A stretch of 64,000 nt of DNA from Mycolicibacterium madagascariense (GCF_010729665.1 NZ_AP022610.1:868001-932000), one strand, 5' to 3'. Shown: positions 1 to 9,967, counted from the stretch's first letter. Notes: generated by a model not told the origin, from the sequence alone. Translations and numbers: made by a program.

Positions 1-2
1 GC

Positions 3-683
3 GTTTACGTGCTCGAGCAGGTCTACGACCAGTTCGTCGCGGCCGTCGTGCGCGACGTCGAGAACCTCAGGATGGGCGCGGGGGAGGGCCATGACTTCGG
101 CGCCCTGATCGACGACAGCCAGGTCGAGGTCACCGACAAGCACGTCCAGGACGCCATTGCCAAGGGTGCCAGGGCGTTGACCGGCGGCCGGCGACCGACG
201 GGCCCGGGCAGCTTCTACCCGCCGACGGTGCTCGTCGACGTCGACCACTCGATGCTGTGCATGACCGAGGAGACCTTCGGGCCCACGCTGCCGATCATGA
301 AGGTGTCCACCGTCGCCGAGGCGGTGCGGCTGGCCAACGACAGTCCGTACGGGCTGAGCGCAGCGGTGTTCTCCAAGGACGTCGAACGCGCCAATGACGT
401 TGCGCTGGAATTGGATTGCGGTGCGGTCAACGTCAACGACGTGATCTCCAACCTGATGTGCACCACCGCGCCGATGGGCGGTTGGAAGACCTCCGGTATC
501 GGCGCCCGGTTCGGTGGCGCCGAGGGCCTGCGCAAGTTCTGCCGCCAGGAGGCCATCGTCGCGCCCCGCACGGCGATCGGCGCGGGCGGCAACTACTACC
601 ACAACTCGCTCAAGGCGATGAAGCGGATGAACTTGATGATGACGAAGCTGGCGCTGATGCGCCCCAAGCGCGTCGCCAAGTGA
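3..683 (+). CDS. NAD(P)+-dependent aldehyde dehydrogenase, C-terminal part
   Basis: This is the 3' part of a gene that begins before the window; the frame is open from base 3. The visible C-terminal domain carries the family motifs EETFGPTLPI, SPYGLSAAVFSKD and PMGGWKTSGIG, typical of ALDH-superfamily enzymes that oxidise aldehydes to acids with NAD(P)+. The catalytic Cys/Glu region lies upstream, so substrate class cannot be judged. Position matches Rv0458 of M. tuberculosis. A perfect inverted repeat follows 13 bases after the stop. I am confident of the family and not of the substrate. Confidence 0.93.
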   Translation, partial: VYVLEQVYDQFVAAVVRDVENLRMGAGEGHDFGALIDDSQVEVTDKHVQDAIAKGARALTGGRRPTGPGSFYPPTVLVDVDHSMLCMTEETFGPTLPIMKVSTVAEAVRLANDSPYGLSAAVFSKDVERANDVALELDCGAVNVNDVISNLMCTTAPMGGWKTSGIGARFGGAEGLRKFCRQEAIVAPRTAIGAGGNYYHNSLKAMKRMNLMMTKLALMRPKRVAK

Positions 684-696
684 TTCCTCGCCGAGA

Positions 697-742
697 CTAC
701 GGTTGATGACGGAAATCGGCCCGATCCCGTCATCAACCGTAG
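697..742. terminator. perfect 16-bp inverted repeat after the aldehyde dehydrogenase gene
   Basis: The arms at 697-712 (CTACGGTTGATGACGG) and 727-742 are perfectly complementary, with a 14-base loop that itself contains ATCGG/CCGAT. No T-run follows, so it is either a non-canonical mycobacterial hairpin terminator or a dispersed palindromic element. Confidence 0.5.
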
Positions 743-812
743 GGTCGGCGCGCCACCTGCCGTTCACCCGGCCGTCACCCCCGATTCGGCCGTGGTCGAT
801 AGTTTCTCGGGC

Positions 813-1676
813 GTGACTGCGCTCCAGGGATCCGAGTTCTACTCCGTCCGCGACGACGATGACGACGATCCCGTGCTGGTCCACCATCCCAGCGGCAAGG
901 ACGTCGACACGTGGCGCGAGGGCTACCCCTACGACGAGCGCATGTCGCGCCACGACTACGAGGAGCAGAAGCGGCTGCTGCAGATCGAGCTGCTCAAGCT
1001 GCAGGTGTGGAGCCAGGCCAACGGCCTGCGGCACGTCATCGTCTTCGAGGGCCGCGACGCCGCCGGCAAGGGCGGCACCATCAAGCGCTTCATGGAACAC
1101 CTCAACCCCCGCGGCGCCCGCGTCGTCGCGCTGGAGAAGCCCACCGACCGCGAACGCACCCAGTGGTACTTCCAGCGCTACGTGACCCACCTGCCCGCCG
1201 CCGGTGAGATCGTGCTGTTCGACCGCTCCTGGTACAACCGGGCCGGGGTCGAGCGCGTCATGGGCTACTGCACGCCCGAGCAGCACGCCGAATTCATCAG
1301 GCAGGCACCGCTGTTCGAGCAGATGCTGGTCGACGACGGCATCAGCCTGACCAAGCTGTGGTTCTCGGTCACCCAGGCCGAGCAGCGCACCCGGTTCACC
1401 ATCCGCCAGGTCGACCCCGTGCGGCAGTGGAAGCTCTCCCCGACGGACCTCGCGTCACTCGACAAGTGGGAGGCCTACACCGCGGCCAAGGAGGACATGT
1501 TCGCGCTGACCGACACCGACGTCGCGCCGTGGACCGTGGTCAAGAGCAACGACAAGAAGCGCGCCCGTCTCAACGCCATGCGCCACGTGCTCGGTAAGTT
1601 CGACTACGACAACAAGGACCGCGAGGTGGTCGGCGTCGCCGATCCCCTCATCGTGGGGCGCGCGCTGACTGACTGA
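813..1676 (+). CDS. ppk2: polyphosphate kinase 2 (PPK2 family)
   Basis: PPK2 enzymes transfer phosphate between inorganic polyphosphate and nucleotides in the cytoplasm. The Walker A-like loop GRDAAGKGG is at residues 80-88. It is followed by the family blocks EKPTDRERTQWYFQRYV and FDRSWYNRAGVERVMGYC (lid and Walker B region). The N-terminus has a run of six aspartates. I chose GTG 813 because TAGTTT (800-805) lies 7 nt upstream and fits a leaderless promoter; GTG 792 is an in-frame alternative. The gene stands alone between the dehydrogenase hairpin and a membrane-protein gene. A second, more divergent PPK2 lies at 16377-17249. Confidence 0.93.
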   Translation: MTALQGSEFYSVRDDDDDDPVLVHHPSGKDVDTWREGYPYDERMSRHDYEEQKRLLQIELLKLQVWSQANGLRHVIVFEGRDAAGKGGTIKRFMEHLNPRGARVVALEKPTDRERTQWYFQRYVTHLPAAGEIVLFDRSWYNRAGVERVMGYCTPEQHAEFIRQAPLFEQMLVDDGISLTKLWFSVTQAEQRTRFTIRQVDPVRQWKLSPTDLASLDKWEAYTAAKEDMFALTDTDVAPWTVVKSNDKKRARLNAMRHVLGKFDYDNKDREVVGVADPLIVGRALTD

Positions 1677-1706
1677 TCGGCGGCGTCCCGGAGTGGAGGG
1701 ACGCCC

Positions 1707-2555
1707 GTGCGGTTGCTGACGGCCGTCCTCTGCTGGCTGCTGACGACCCTGGCGCTGGCGGTGGCCATCCCGGCGGCGTGGGCCCAGCACGACCTCGTCG
1801 ATCGCCAGGGCTACTCCGCGCTCGCCACCTCCGCGGCCAAGGACCCGGTTCTGCAGCAGGCGATGGCCGGCGCGCTCGCCGACCAGCTGACGACGCTGGC
1901 CGTGAACTCCGGGTACGACGACGTCAACCCCAACCTGATCGCGGGGGCGGCCAGGGCCTACACCGGAGGCAACGCGTTCCCCGGCCAGTTCGCGCTGGCC
2001 AATCAGGTGGCCCACGACTGGCTGTTCACCGACACGGTCGCCCGGACCGACGCGTCCGGCCGCTGGGAGATCGACCTGTCGCCCATGTTGGCCGACTCCT
2101 CGTTCCAGCAGACGTTGGCGGGCTTCGGCATTCGGCCGCCCAAGACGCTGGAGATCCCGCTGACGGAGGACGTGTCGCACTCGCTGCGGCCCGGCCAGCT
2201 GCGCCAGGTGGCGGCGTGGGGGCCCTGGGTCAGTGTCGGGGCCGCCGTGCTGGCGGGGGTCTTCGCGCTGTTGACGCTGGCCGCCGCCCGGCGCCGCGGG
2301 AAGGCGCTTGTCGCACTTGGCGTTTCGGGCCTGATCGTGGGTGCCGCGGGTTGGGCGGCCATCGAGGTGGGTCGGCGGTATCTCGCCAGGGCTCTCGACG
2401 CCGCGGCGACCGACGTCAGGAACGTGGCGGCCGCGATGATCGAGCACGCCATCGGCAGCGCGCACACGTGGCTCAATCTGGTGCTGGCGGCCGGCGGAGG
2501 TCTGGTGGTGCTCGGCGTGCTCGCGACGACGCTCGGCGGCCTGCGCCGCCGCTGA
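1707..2555 (+). CDS. conserved mycobacterial membrane protein
   Basis: A 282-residue protein with a signal-like hydrophobic segment at residues 4-26, an extracytoplasmic domain of about 140 residues, and hydrophobic segments near 170-192, 200-220 and 254-276, ending in an arginine-rich tail. No enzymatic motif is visible and I do not know its function. GTG 1707 is preceded by GGAGGG (1695-1700), a good ribosome binding site at 6-nt spacing. It begins 30 bases after ppk2 in the same direction and may be cotranscribed with it. Confidence 0.75.
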   Translation: MRLLTAVLCWLLTTLALAVAIPAAWAQHDLVDRQGYSALATSAAKDPVLQQAMAGALADQLTTLAVNSGYDDVNPNLIAGAARAYTGGNAFPGQFALANQVAHDWLFTDTVARTDASGRWEIDLSPMLADSSFQQTLAGFGIRPPKTLEIPLTEDVSHSLRPGQLRQVAAWGPWVSVGAAVLAGVFALLTLAAARRRGKALVALGVSGLIVGAAGWAAIEVGRRYLARALDAAATDVRNVAAAMIEHAIGSAHTWLNLVLAAGGGLVVLGVLATTLGGLRRR

Positions 2556-2986
2556 CCAAGCGCGCGCCGGAGAGCAAACGCGCGTTCGCCTACGGCCGCA
2601 CGTCGCGGCGCGGTGCGGCGATCACGTGCCGCGGCACTGGCCGTTCGAGTGCCGACACCGGGTCCAGCAACGTTGGAATCCAAAATATCTCGCACGAATC
2701 TCAGCGCGTGTCCGCTGTCCGTTCGCTGAGCGCGCGATCGTTTTGCCGATGAGTCGAGACCCGTTCACGAACTGAATCGAGCAAAGCAAAACCCCCGTTG
2801 ATGACGTCGCTTTGGCTAACTAAGTAGAGAACTGACGTCTTTGCTAATTCATCAAGATCACGTTCATTTTACACTCCTGTGAGGGCGGCGAAGTGTCCAA
2901 AGACCCTGCTCAAGCCTGGTTTTTTCATCGTAAGCAGGGTTATTCGACGAATCGATCGGGAACAAGCCAGGAAGAGGAGGTCTCGG
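2556..2986. other. 431-bp AT-richer gap upstream of the secreted glycosidase
   Basis: No convincing gene is present. The stretch from about 2640 to 2960 is clearly richer in A+T than its surroundings. It has two TGACGTC words (near 2800 and 2834) and several T-runs. A GTTT (2919-2922) followed after 14 bases by GGGTTA (2937-2942) resembles, with a slightly short spacer, a mycobacterial SigF-type promoter. If used, it would place a transcript start about 40 bases before the GTG at 2987. Confidence 0.35.
2974..2980 (+). promoter_or_regulatory. strong ribosome binding site that decides the start of the glycosidase gene
   Basis: The sequence GAGGAGG ends 6 bases before GTG 2987 and is by far the best Shine-Dalgarno match near any in-frame start of the downstream gene. 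ATG 3029 and GTG 2879 are weaker alternatives. Confidence 0.7.
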
Positions 2987-4801
2987 GTGGACGGGATCTC
3001 ACGACGAGTAGCGAAGAGGGGTTCAAAGATGCGGCAAATGACTGGCAGGAGATGGCAACCGCCGGTGATCAGGATCGTCTGTGCCGGGGTGTCGACGGTG
3101 GCGGTGGCCGCCGTCGGCGCGACCGCGCTGGTTCCCGCGATGAACGTGGCAACCGTCAACATCATGCCGGCGGCCGCGATCGACGACTCCGGCTCGACCA
3201 TCGGGTTCTCCGATCCCTACCTGTACGGCGCGACCCCGGCCCAGATCGACCAGCAACTCGACCAGATGCAGGCGCTCGGCGTGAACGACGTGCGCGTGCT
3301 CATTCCGTGGGCCGGCGTCGAGCCCGTTCAGGGGTACTACGACTGGAGTTCGGTCGACTACACGATCGATGCCGCCAACGCCCGCGGCATGGGCGTGCTG
3401 GGCGTGCTGAACTCGTCCCCGCAGTGGGCGGTGAACCCCGGGGTGCCGGCGATCAGCGGGGCGCCTGCCTCACCCGCCCAGTACGGCGACTTCGCGGGTC
3501 TGGTGGCCCAGCGCTACGCCGGCAAGGTCAGCGCCTACGAGATCTGGAACGAGCCCAACGGCCAGACCTACTACGCGCCGAAGCCGGATCCCGCGGCCTA
3601 CACCGAACTGCTCAAGGCCGCCTATCCCGAGATCAAGGCCGCCGACCCGAACGCCACCGTGATCGGCGGCGTGACCGGTGCCGTCGTCGACTACGGCGAC
3701 TTCACGATGAACCCCGTGACGTTCGTCAAGGGCATCTACGCCGCGGGCGGTGAGGGCTACTTCGACGCGCTGTCCTTCCACCCCTACAACTACGGCACCC
3801 CCTTCTCGCAGGGGGCGTCCCTGCCCGACTCGCCGCTCAACCAGTTGACCGAGATGCGCGACGTCATGGTCGCCAATGGCGATGCGAGCAAGCAGATCTG
3901 GGCCTCCGAGTACGGCGAGCCGACGTCAGTGGCCACCGAGGACCAGCAGGCGGCCTTCATCAAGGACATGCTGACGACGTGGCCGACGCTGGGCTACACG
4001 GGTCCGACGTTCATCGACACCCTCAACGACGTCGACTCCAGCAGCACGGATCCGGAGGACACCCTCGGCGTGATCCGGTCCGACGGCACCCTCAAGCCCG
4101 CCGCCTACGTCATCCAACAGCTTGCGGAGCAACGCGATACGACGCCGGCGATGGCTCAGCTCGCGCTCGCCATGCCGGGCGCCACGGCCGCCGACCCCGC
4201 CGACGTCGCGAAGCTGACGAAGCTCGCACAGACGCCGGACGCTCCCGCCGTCACGCCGGCCGACGCCGCGGCGGTCGCCGCACTGGCGACCACGCCCACC
4301 GTCGCCCAGCCGACCGATCCCGCCGCGGTGATGGCCGCCAACGTGAACGCGATGGCGGGCGCCGTGGGCACGCAGCTGGAGGCCTCCGCGAACGCCGCGG
4401 GCACGGCGCTGCAGGCCTCCGTGCAGGCCGCTGCCGTCGGCTTCCAGAAGCAGGTGGCGGCGATGATGGGGGCCAAGGCGCCGGCCACGGCGACGGCTAA
4501 TAAGGCGGCGACCCCGGCTGCGACGGCGACCAAGGCCGCGACCGACGCCGCGACGCCGACGCAGGCGGCGACCAAGGCAACAACCAAGGCTGCTACCTCA
4601 CCCGCCGCGATCCCGGCTACGCAGCCCGCCTTGACGTCCCTGGCGCCGACCAAGACCACGGGCACCAAGACCGCTGCGGCACAGTCGGATTCGACGGCGA
4701 AGACGTCGCCCAAGCATCAGAAGGCGGATGCGACGGGCTCGTCACACGCTGCGCCGGCGGCGTCGAGCTCCGACAAGAAGCCCAAGCACGCGAAGGGCTG
4801 A
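2987..4801 (+). CDS. secreted GH-A clan (GH5/GH39-like) glycoside hydrolase with Ala/Thr/Lys-rich tail
   Basis: A 604-residue exported protein. A basic N-terminus is followed by a hydrophobic signal segment (about 25-50), then a (beta/alpha)8-type catalytic domain. The presumed acid/base is Glu189 in EIWNEPNG and the presumed nucleophile is Glu308 in WASEYGEPT, with HPYNYG between them. Such enzymes cleave beta-linked polysaccharides; the true substrate here is unknown. From about residue 400 the protein becomes a low-complexity Ala/Thr/Pro region ending in lysine-rich KKPKHAKG, which could anchor it to the envelope. The start follows the SD at 2974-2980. Position and architecture suggest it acts outside the cell, on its own or host glycans. 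Confidence 0.85.
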   Translation: MDGISRRVAKRGSKMRQMTGRRWQPPVIRIVCAGVSTVAVAAVGATALVPAMNVATVNIMPAAAIDDSGSTIGFSDPYLYGATPAQIDQQLDQMQALGVNDVRVLIPWAGVEPVQGYYDWSSVDYTIDAANARGMGVLGVLNSSPQWAVNPGVPAISGAPASPAQYGDFAGLVAQRYAGKVSAYEIWNEPNGQTYYAPKPDPAAYTELLKAAYPEIKAADPNATVIGGVTGAVVDYGDFTMNPVTFVKGIYAAGGEGYFDALSFHPYNYGTPFSQGASLPDSPLNQLTEMRDVMVANGDASKQIWASEYGEPTSVATEDQQAAFIKDMLTTWPTLGYTGPTFIDTLNDVDSSSTDPEDTLGVIRSDGTLKPAAYVIQQLAEQRDTTPAMAQLALAMPGATAADPADVAKLTKLAQTPDAPAVTPADAAAVAALATTPTVAQPTDPAAVMAANVNAMAGAVGTQLEASANAAGTALQASVQAAAVGFQKQVAAMMGAKAPATATANKAATPAATATKAATDAATPTQAATKATTKAATSPAAIPATQPALTSLAPTKTTGTKTAAAQSDSTAKTSPKHQKADATGSSHAAPAASSSDKKPKHAKG

Positions 4802-4816
4802 CGAATCACCCAGCGC

Positions 4817-4847
4817 GGCAGGTGAGTCGGGGCCCGGCTCGCCTGCC
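4817..4847. terminator. hairpin between convergent genes
   Basis: The arms GGCAGGTGAG (4817-4826) and CTCGCCTGCC (4838-4847) pair over 10 bases with one G-U-type mismatch. The hairpin lies exactly between the convergent stop codons of the glycosidase and the anti-sigma gene. There is no T-run. Confidence 0.4.
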
Positions 4848-4848
4848 G

Positions 4849-5073
4849 TCAGCGCCAGTCCTCGAACGCCCGCAGGAGGCGGGCGCGGAACTCCGGTGCG
4901 ACGTCCCGGGGCTCGAGCGAGCCGAGAGTGCGCACGGTGACCCGGAACTGCTGGAGGTAGTTCTCGCAGCCGTCGCACTCCAGCAGGTGCAGGTCGAATC
5001 GCTCCCTGGTCTGCGCGTCCAGTGATCCGTCGAGATAGGCCGTCACCAATTCGACGAGTTCAATGCAGTCCAT
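4849..5073 (-). CDS. zinc-binding anti-sigma factor (ZAS/zf-HC2 type)
   Basis: This 74-residue protein has the ZAS signature His29-x3-Cys33-x2-Cys36 (HLLECDGC), as in RsrA/RshA-like anti-sigma factors that hold an ECF sigma factor inactive and may release it on thiol oxidation or zinc loss. Its ATG overlaps the stop of the ECF sigma gene as TGATG, so the two are translationally coupled. It has no membrane segment, so it is a soluble anti-sigma. The partnership with the adjacent sigma is inferred from this overlap. Confidence 0.88.
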   Translation of the reverse strand: MDCIELVELVTAYLDGSLDAQTRERFDLHLLECDGCENYLQQFRVTVRTLGSLEPRDVAPEFRARLLRAFEDWR

Positions 5074-5708
5074 CAGACGTCATCCCCCAGATAGTCCTCC
5101 AGCTGCTGGCGGATCGCCGCCCTCCCGCGGTGCAGCAGCACGCGTTGATTCGCCACGCTCAGGTCGAGCAGCTCGCAGACCTCGCCCGAGTCGAACCCCA
5201 GCATGTCGCGCAGCGTCACCACGACACGTTGGCGCTCCGGCAGTTTCGCGAGTGCCCGCTGTGCGACGTCGAGCAGTTCCGCGCCGAGGGCCGAACCCTC
5301 GGGCGTCTCGGGGAACGGCGAGGGCTCCTCGGTCTCGCGCCAGTGTCCGGCCCACTCCTCGCCCGCGGCGCGAAACCGCGACGGGTCCACGGTCCCGCCG
5401 GTGAAGGCCGTCACGGCGACGTCGGCGTCACGGCGCTCGCGGACCCCGCGGTTCTTGGCGATGTTGATCAGCACCGTGAACAGCCAGGTGCGCAAGGACG
5501 ATCGGCCCTCGAACGCGTCGATGCCCTTGACCAGTGCGAGCCAGGTCTCCTGGACGACCTCCTCGGCGATCGCCGCATTGGGCACGTATCCGCGCGCCAC
5601 GCGCAGCATCGACGGCGTATGCAGGTCGACCACGCGGGCGAACGCCGCCCCGTCGCCGGCCTGCAGGGCGGCGATGAGGGCGGTCTCGTCGTACGGCGCG
5701 GGGGTCAT
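5073..5708 (-). CDS. ECF-family RNA polymerase sigma factor
   Basis: 211 residues with sigma region 2 (VVDLHTPSMLRVARGYV, then EEVVQETWLALVKGIDAFEG and TWLFTVLINIAKNR) and region 4 (LAKLPERQRVVVTLRDML followed by DLSVANQRVLLHRGRAAI). It directs RNA polymerase to a small stress regulon that cannot be read from the window. The ATG at 5708 overlaps the stop of the upstream S9 peptidase gene as ATGA, and its own stop overlaps the anti-sigma start. The three genes therefore form one coupled operon. Region 2-4 linker length and the zinc anti-sigma partner resemble RpoE/SigE-like oxidative-stress modules. Confidence 0.9.
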   Translation of the reverse strand: MTPAPYDETALIAALQAGDGAAFARVVDLHTPSMLRVARGYVPNAAIAEEVVQETWLALVKGIDAFEGRSSLRTWLFTVLINIAKNRGVRERRDADVAVTAFTGGTVDPSRFRAAGEEWAGHWRETEEPSPFPETPEGSALGAELLDVAQRALAKLPERQRVVVTLRDMLGFDSGEVCELLDLSVANQRVLLHRGRAAIRQQLEDYLGDDV

Positions 5709-7702
5709 TCGAGCGCGCGGTGCAGGAACTCGTAGATCAGTGCCGACCGGAACGCCGTCTGCGCGTTGTCCGCAGCCCCCGCGTGCCCGCCCTCGACGTT
5801 CTCGTAGTACCGCACCCGGTGGCCGGCCTCCTCCAGCGCCGCCGTCATCTTCCTGGCGTGGCCCGGGTGCACGCGATCGTCGCGCGTCGACGTCGTCATC
5901 AACAACTCCGGATACTCGCGTTCGGCCGAGATGTTCTGGTAGGGCGAGTACTTCGAGATGAAGGCCCAGTCCTCCGGGTCGTCCGGGTTGCCGTACTCGG
6001 CGACCCAGGAGGCCCCGGCGAGCAGCAGGTGGTAGCGCTTCATGTCCAGCAGCGGCACGCTGCACACCAGTGCGCCGAAGAGTTCCGGATACTTCGTCAG
6101 CATGATGCCCATCAGCAGCCCGCCGTTGCTACCGCCTTGCGCGCCAAGCTGTTCGACGGTCGCGATGCCGCGTTTCACGACGTCGGCTGCGACGGCGGCG
6201 AAGTCCTCGTCGACCAGGTGCCTGCCCTCCCGCATCGCCTGGGTGTGCCAGCGCGGGCCGTATTCGCCGCCACCGCGGATGTTCGCCAGCACGTACGTGC
6301 CACCCCTGGACAGCCACAGCTTGCCGAGCACGCCGCCGTAACCCGGGGTGTTGGACGACTCGAATCCGCCGTACCCGCCGAGCAGTGTTTTGCCCGGACC
6401 CGTCGAATTGCGGTGTCCCACCACGAAGTACGGGATCATGGTGCCATCCGCCGAGGCGACGAAGTGCTGGGCGACCTCGATGTCGGAGGCGTCGAAGAAC
6501 GACGGTGCGCTCTTGATCTCCGTGACCGCGTCACCCGCGCGGCCCCACAGCAGGGTCGAGGGCCTGTCGAATCCGCTGGAGTCGAGGAAGATCTCGTCGC
6601 CGTACTCGTCGACGTCGACGATCACGGTGGTGGCGTGCTCGGGGACGCCGGCGATGGGTTCCCTGGCCCACGAGCCGGGCGTGACGAGTTCGACGTGGGT
6701 GGCGACGTCGACGAGGGTCACCAGGACCATCCGATCGCGGGTCCAGGCGTAGGTGTCCAGGCTGGTGTGGTCGTCCGGTGTGAACACCACGGTCAATTCG
6801 ACCGTGCCACTGAGGAAGTCGTCGTAGCGGGCGGCGAGTAGCGAGCCTGCCGGGTGGGTCGTGTCGCCGACGGTCCAGTCGGTGCGCGGTCGCACCAGCA
6901 GCCACTCCCGGTGGATGCCGATCGACGCGTCGGTCGGCACGTCGATGCGGACGAGCTCGTCACCGCGGATCTCGAAGTGCTCGTGGTTGAAGAAGTCGAC
7001 CGACCGCGACGCCAGCAGCCGCTCGAAACCCGGCGTGAGGTCGACGCCCACCCCGACGCTGACGTCGGTGGCGACGCCCTCGAATACGGTGGGCGCGTCG
7101 GCCAGTGGCTCGCCGCGGCGCCACCGCTTGACCACCCTGGGATAGCCGGACTCGGTCAGCGACCCGGGGCCGAAGTCCGTGCCGACGAGCACCGTGTCGC
7201 GGTCCTCCCACGACACGCTCGACTTGGCCTCCGGCAGCGTGAAGCCGTCGACGACGAATTGGCGTGCGGCCACGTCGTATTCGCGGGTGACGGTCGCGTC
7301 GGAGCCGCCGCGGGACAGGCTGATCAGCGCCAGCGAGTAGTCGGGCTCGAGGACGTCGGCACCCGCCCACACCCAGTTCTCCCCGTCGGCGGCGGCGAGG
7401 GCGTCGACGTCGAGCAGGACGTCCCAGTCGGGGTCGTCGGTGCGGTAGTCCTCCAGCGTGGTGCGACGCCACAGCCCCCGCGGGTGCTCGGCGTCGCGCC
7501 AGAAGTTGTAGAGGTACTCACCGCGGCGCCGCACGTAGGGGATGCGGGCGTCGGTGTCGAGGATCTGCAGCGCCTCGGCGCGCATCTGCTCGAAGCGCTC
7601 GCCGCAGAGCTCGTCGAGGGTCGGCTCGTTGTGCCGGCGCACCCACTCCAGCGCGTCGTCACCGGTGATGTCCTCGAGCCACAGATGGGGGTCCTGGTTC
7701 AC
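5705..7702 (-). CDS. prolyl oligopeptidase (S9 family serine peptidase)
   Basis: About 665 residues: an N-terminal DPHLWLEDITG block, a beta-propeller region and a C-terminal alpha/beta hydrolase domain. Ser525 lies in GGSNGG, the likely Asp is in TSTRDDRVHPGH, and the His is in VEGGHAGAADN. Family members cut short proline-containing peptides. I placed the start at GTG 7702, where CACAAT lies 6 nt upstream and the length matches the Rv0457c family; ATG 7723 or 7735 are possible. Its stop overlaps the ECF sigma start (ATGA). A peptidase as the first gene of a sigma/anti-sigma operon is unusual. No signal peptide is evident, so it is probably cytoplasmic. Confidence 0.9.
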   Translation of the reverse strand: MNQDPHLWLEDITGDDALEWVRRHNEPTLDELCGERFEQMRAEALQILDTDARIPYVRRRGEYLYNFWRDAEHPRGLWRRTTLEDYRTDDPDWDVLLDVDALAAADGENWVWAGADVLEPDYSLALISLSRGGSDATVTREYDVAARQFVVDGFTLPEAKSSVSWEDRDTVLVGTDFGPGSLTESGYPRVVKRWRRGEPLADAPTVFEGVATDVSVGVGVDLTPGFERLLASRSVDFFNHEHFEIRGDELVRIDVPTDASIGIHREWLLVRPRTDWTVGDTTHPAGSLLAARYDDFLSGTVELTVVFTPDDHTSLDTYAWTRDRMVLVTLVDVATHVELVTPGSWAREPIAGVPEHATTVIVDVDEYGDEIFLDSSGFDRPSTLLWGRAGDAVTEIKSAPSFFDASDIEVAQHFVASADGTMIPYFVVGHRNSTGPGKTLLGGYGGFESSNTPGYGGVLGKLWLSRGGTYVLANIRGGGEYGPRWHTQAMREGRHLVDEDFAAVAADVVKRGIATVEQLGAQGGSNGGLLMGIMLTKYPELFGALVCSVPLLDMKRYHLLLAGASWVAEYGNPDDPEDWAFISKYSPYQNISAEREYPELLMTTSTRDDRVHPGHARKMTAALEEAGHRVRYYENVEGGHAGAADNAQTAFRSALIYEFLHRALE

Positions 7703-7768
7703 GGCCCCATTGTGCCCACCCATCGGCGAGGTCATCGCGATGCGGTCTCCGCCGGCACCTGCGAGGGC

Positions 7769-7774
7769 TACCGT
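7769..7774 (+). promoter_or_regulatory. -10 hexamer TACCGT of a probable leaderless promoter
   Basis: TACCGT is separated by 7 nt from ATG 7782, so transcription would start at or next to the start codon of the DUF779 gene. Confidence 0.5.
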
Positions 7775-7781
7775 GGAGACG

Positions 7782-8270
7782 ATGACCACACCCCCGCGGG
7801 CATTGATCACCGAAGCCGCCGCCGCGCTGCTGCGCACGCTGCAGGATCGCCATGGCGCGTTGATGTTCCACCAGTCCGGCGGGTGCTGTGACGGGTCCTC
7901 GCCGATGTGCTACCCGCAGGGGGAATTCCTGGTCGGTGACCGCGACGTCCTGCTGTCGGTCCTCGACGTGGGTGACGGGGTGCCGGTCTGGATCTCCGGC
8001 AGCCAGTTCGAGGCGTGGAAGCACACGCAGCTCGTCATCGACGTGGTCCCCGGCCGCGGCGGTGGGTTCAGCCTGGAGGCGCCCGAGGGCATGCGCTTCC
8101 TCAGCCGCGGTAGGGCCTACACCGAGGACGAGAACCAGCAGCTCGACGGGGAACCACCGGTGACCGGAGCGAGGTACGAGGCGGGTGATCGACCCCGTGA
8201 CACCGGCACGCACGTCGTGGCCGAGGCGCAGGACGCCTGCCCGATCCCCGCGGCCCGCATTCAGCGCTGA
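7782..8270 (+). CDS. DUF779 protein
   Basis: 162 residues, matching the Rv0459 family. It has a conserved cysteine-rich stretch (HQSGGCCDGSSPMCYPQGEF) near residue 30 and WISGSQFEAWKHTQLVIDVVPGRGG in the middle, both diagnostic of DUF779. Members often lie beside aldehyde or alcohol dehydrogenases, and an aldehyde dehydrogenase stands at the start of this window with unrelated genes in between. The Cys-rich motif suggests metal or thiol chemistry, but no activity is established. GAG-rich sequence precedes ATG 7782, and a -10 hexamer 7 nt upstream predicts a leaderless mRNA. Confidence 0.85.
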   Translation: MTTPPRALITEAAAALLRTLQDRHGALMFHQSGGCCDGSSPMCYPQGEFLVGDRDVLLSVLDVGDGVPVWISGSQFEAWKHTQLVIDVVPGRGGGFSLEAPEGMRFLSRGRAYTEDENQQLDGEPPVTGARYEAGDRPRDTGTHVVAEAQDACPIPAARIQR

Positions 8271-8279
8271 CGCTGCCAT

Positions 8280-8285
8280 TAGGCT
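8280..8285 (+). promoter_or_regulatory. -10 hexamer TAGGCT, leaderless promoter of lpdC
   Basis: TAGGCT ends 6 nt before GTG 8292. The same hexamer and spacing recur before 20664, 40734 and, on the minus strand, 23830. Confidence 0.6.
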
Positions 8286-8291
8286 GGGTAC

Positions 8292-9686
<1,395 letters not shown>

Positions 9687-9696
9687 GGGTCGACGC

Positions 9697-9966
9697 GTGA
9701 GAGCGACGGTCGTCGCGGGGCTCGGAGGTCTGATCGTCGGGCACATGCTGTGGCTGCTGGCGATCTCGCTGGCGACCTCGACGACGACGGTGAGCACGTG
9801 GGTCCTCGTCGTCGCGGCGGGCTCATTGGTGCTGGCGGTCGTGGCGGGATTGCTCGGGCGAATCAGCTACGGCCGCAAGGCTTTTGCGAAGGCGGCGTTC
9901 CTCTGGTGCCTGCCGGTCTCGCCGATCGTGTTCTCGATCAGCGTGCTCGCGGTCACCTACCTCTAG
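9697..9966 (+). CDS. small membrane protein (Rv0463-like)
   Basis: 89 residues with three hydrophobic segments (about 5-27, 33-53 and 66-88) and almost no soluble part. It follows lpdC by 10 bases in the same direction, so cotranscription is likely. It ends 1 base before the convergent stop at 9968. The function is unknown; conservation of position beside lpdC in mycobacteria is the only clue. Confidence 0.75.
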   Translation: MRATVVAGLGGLIVGHMLWLLAISLATSTTTVSTWVLVVAAGSLVLAVVAGLLGRISYGRKAFAKAAFLWCLPVSPIVFSISVLAVTYL

Positions 9967-9967
9967 C

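Noticed and set aside
2879..2986. Upstream in-frame extension of the glycosidase from GTG 2879
   Set aside because: It adds a non-signal basic stretch, and the strong SD at 2974-2980 points to GTG 2987.
2893..3753. 286-codon open frame overlapping the glycosidase in another frame
   Set aside because: It is Arg-rich beyond about residue 60 and lacks any motif; the glycosidase frame has catalytic residues and a signal peptide.
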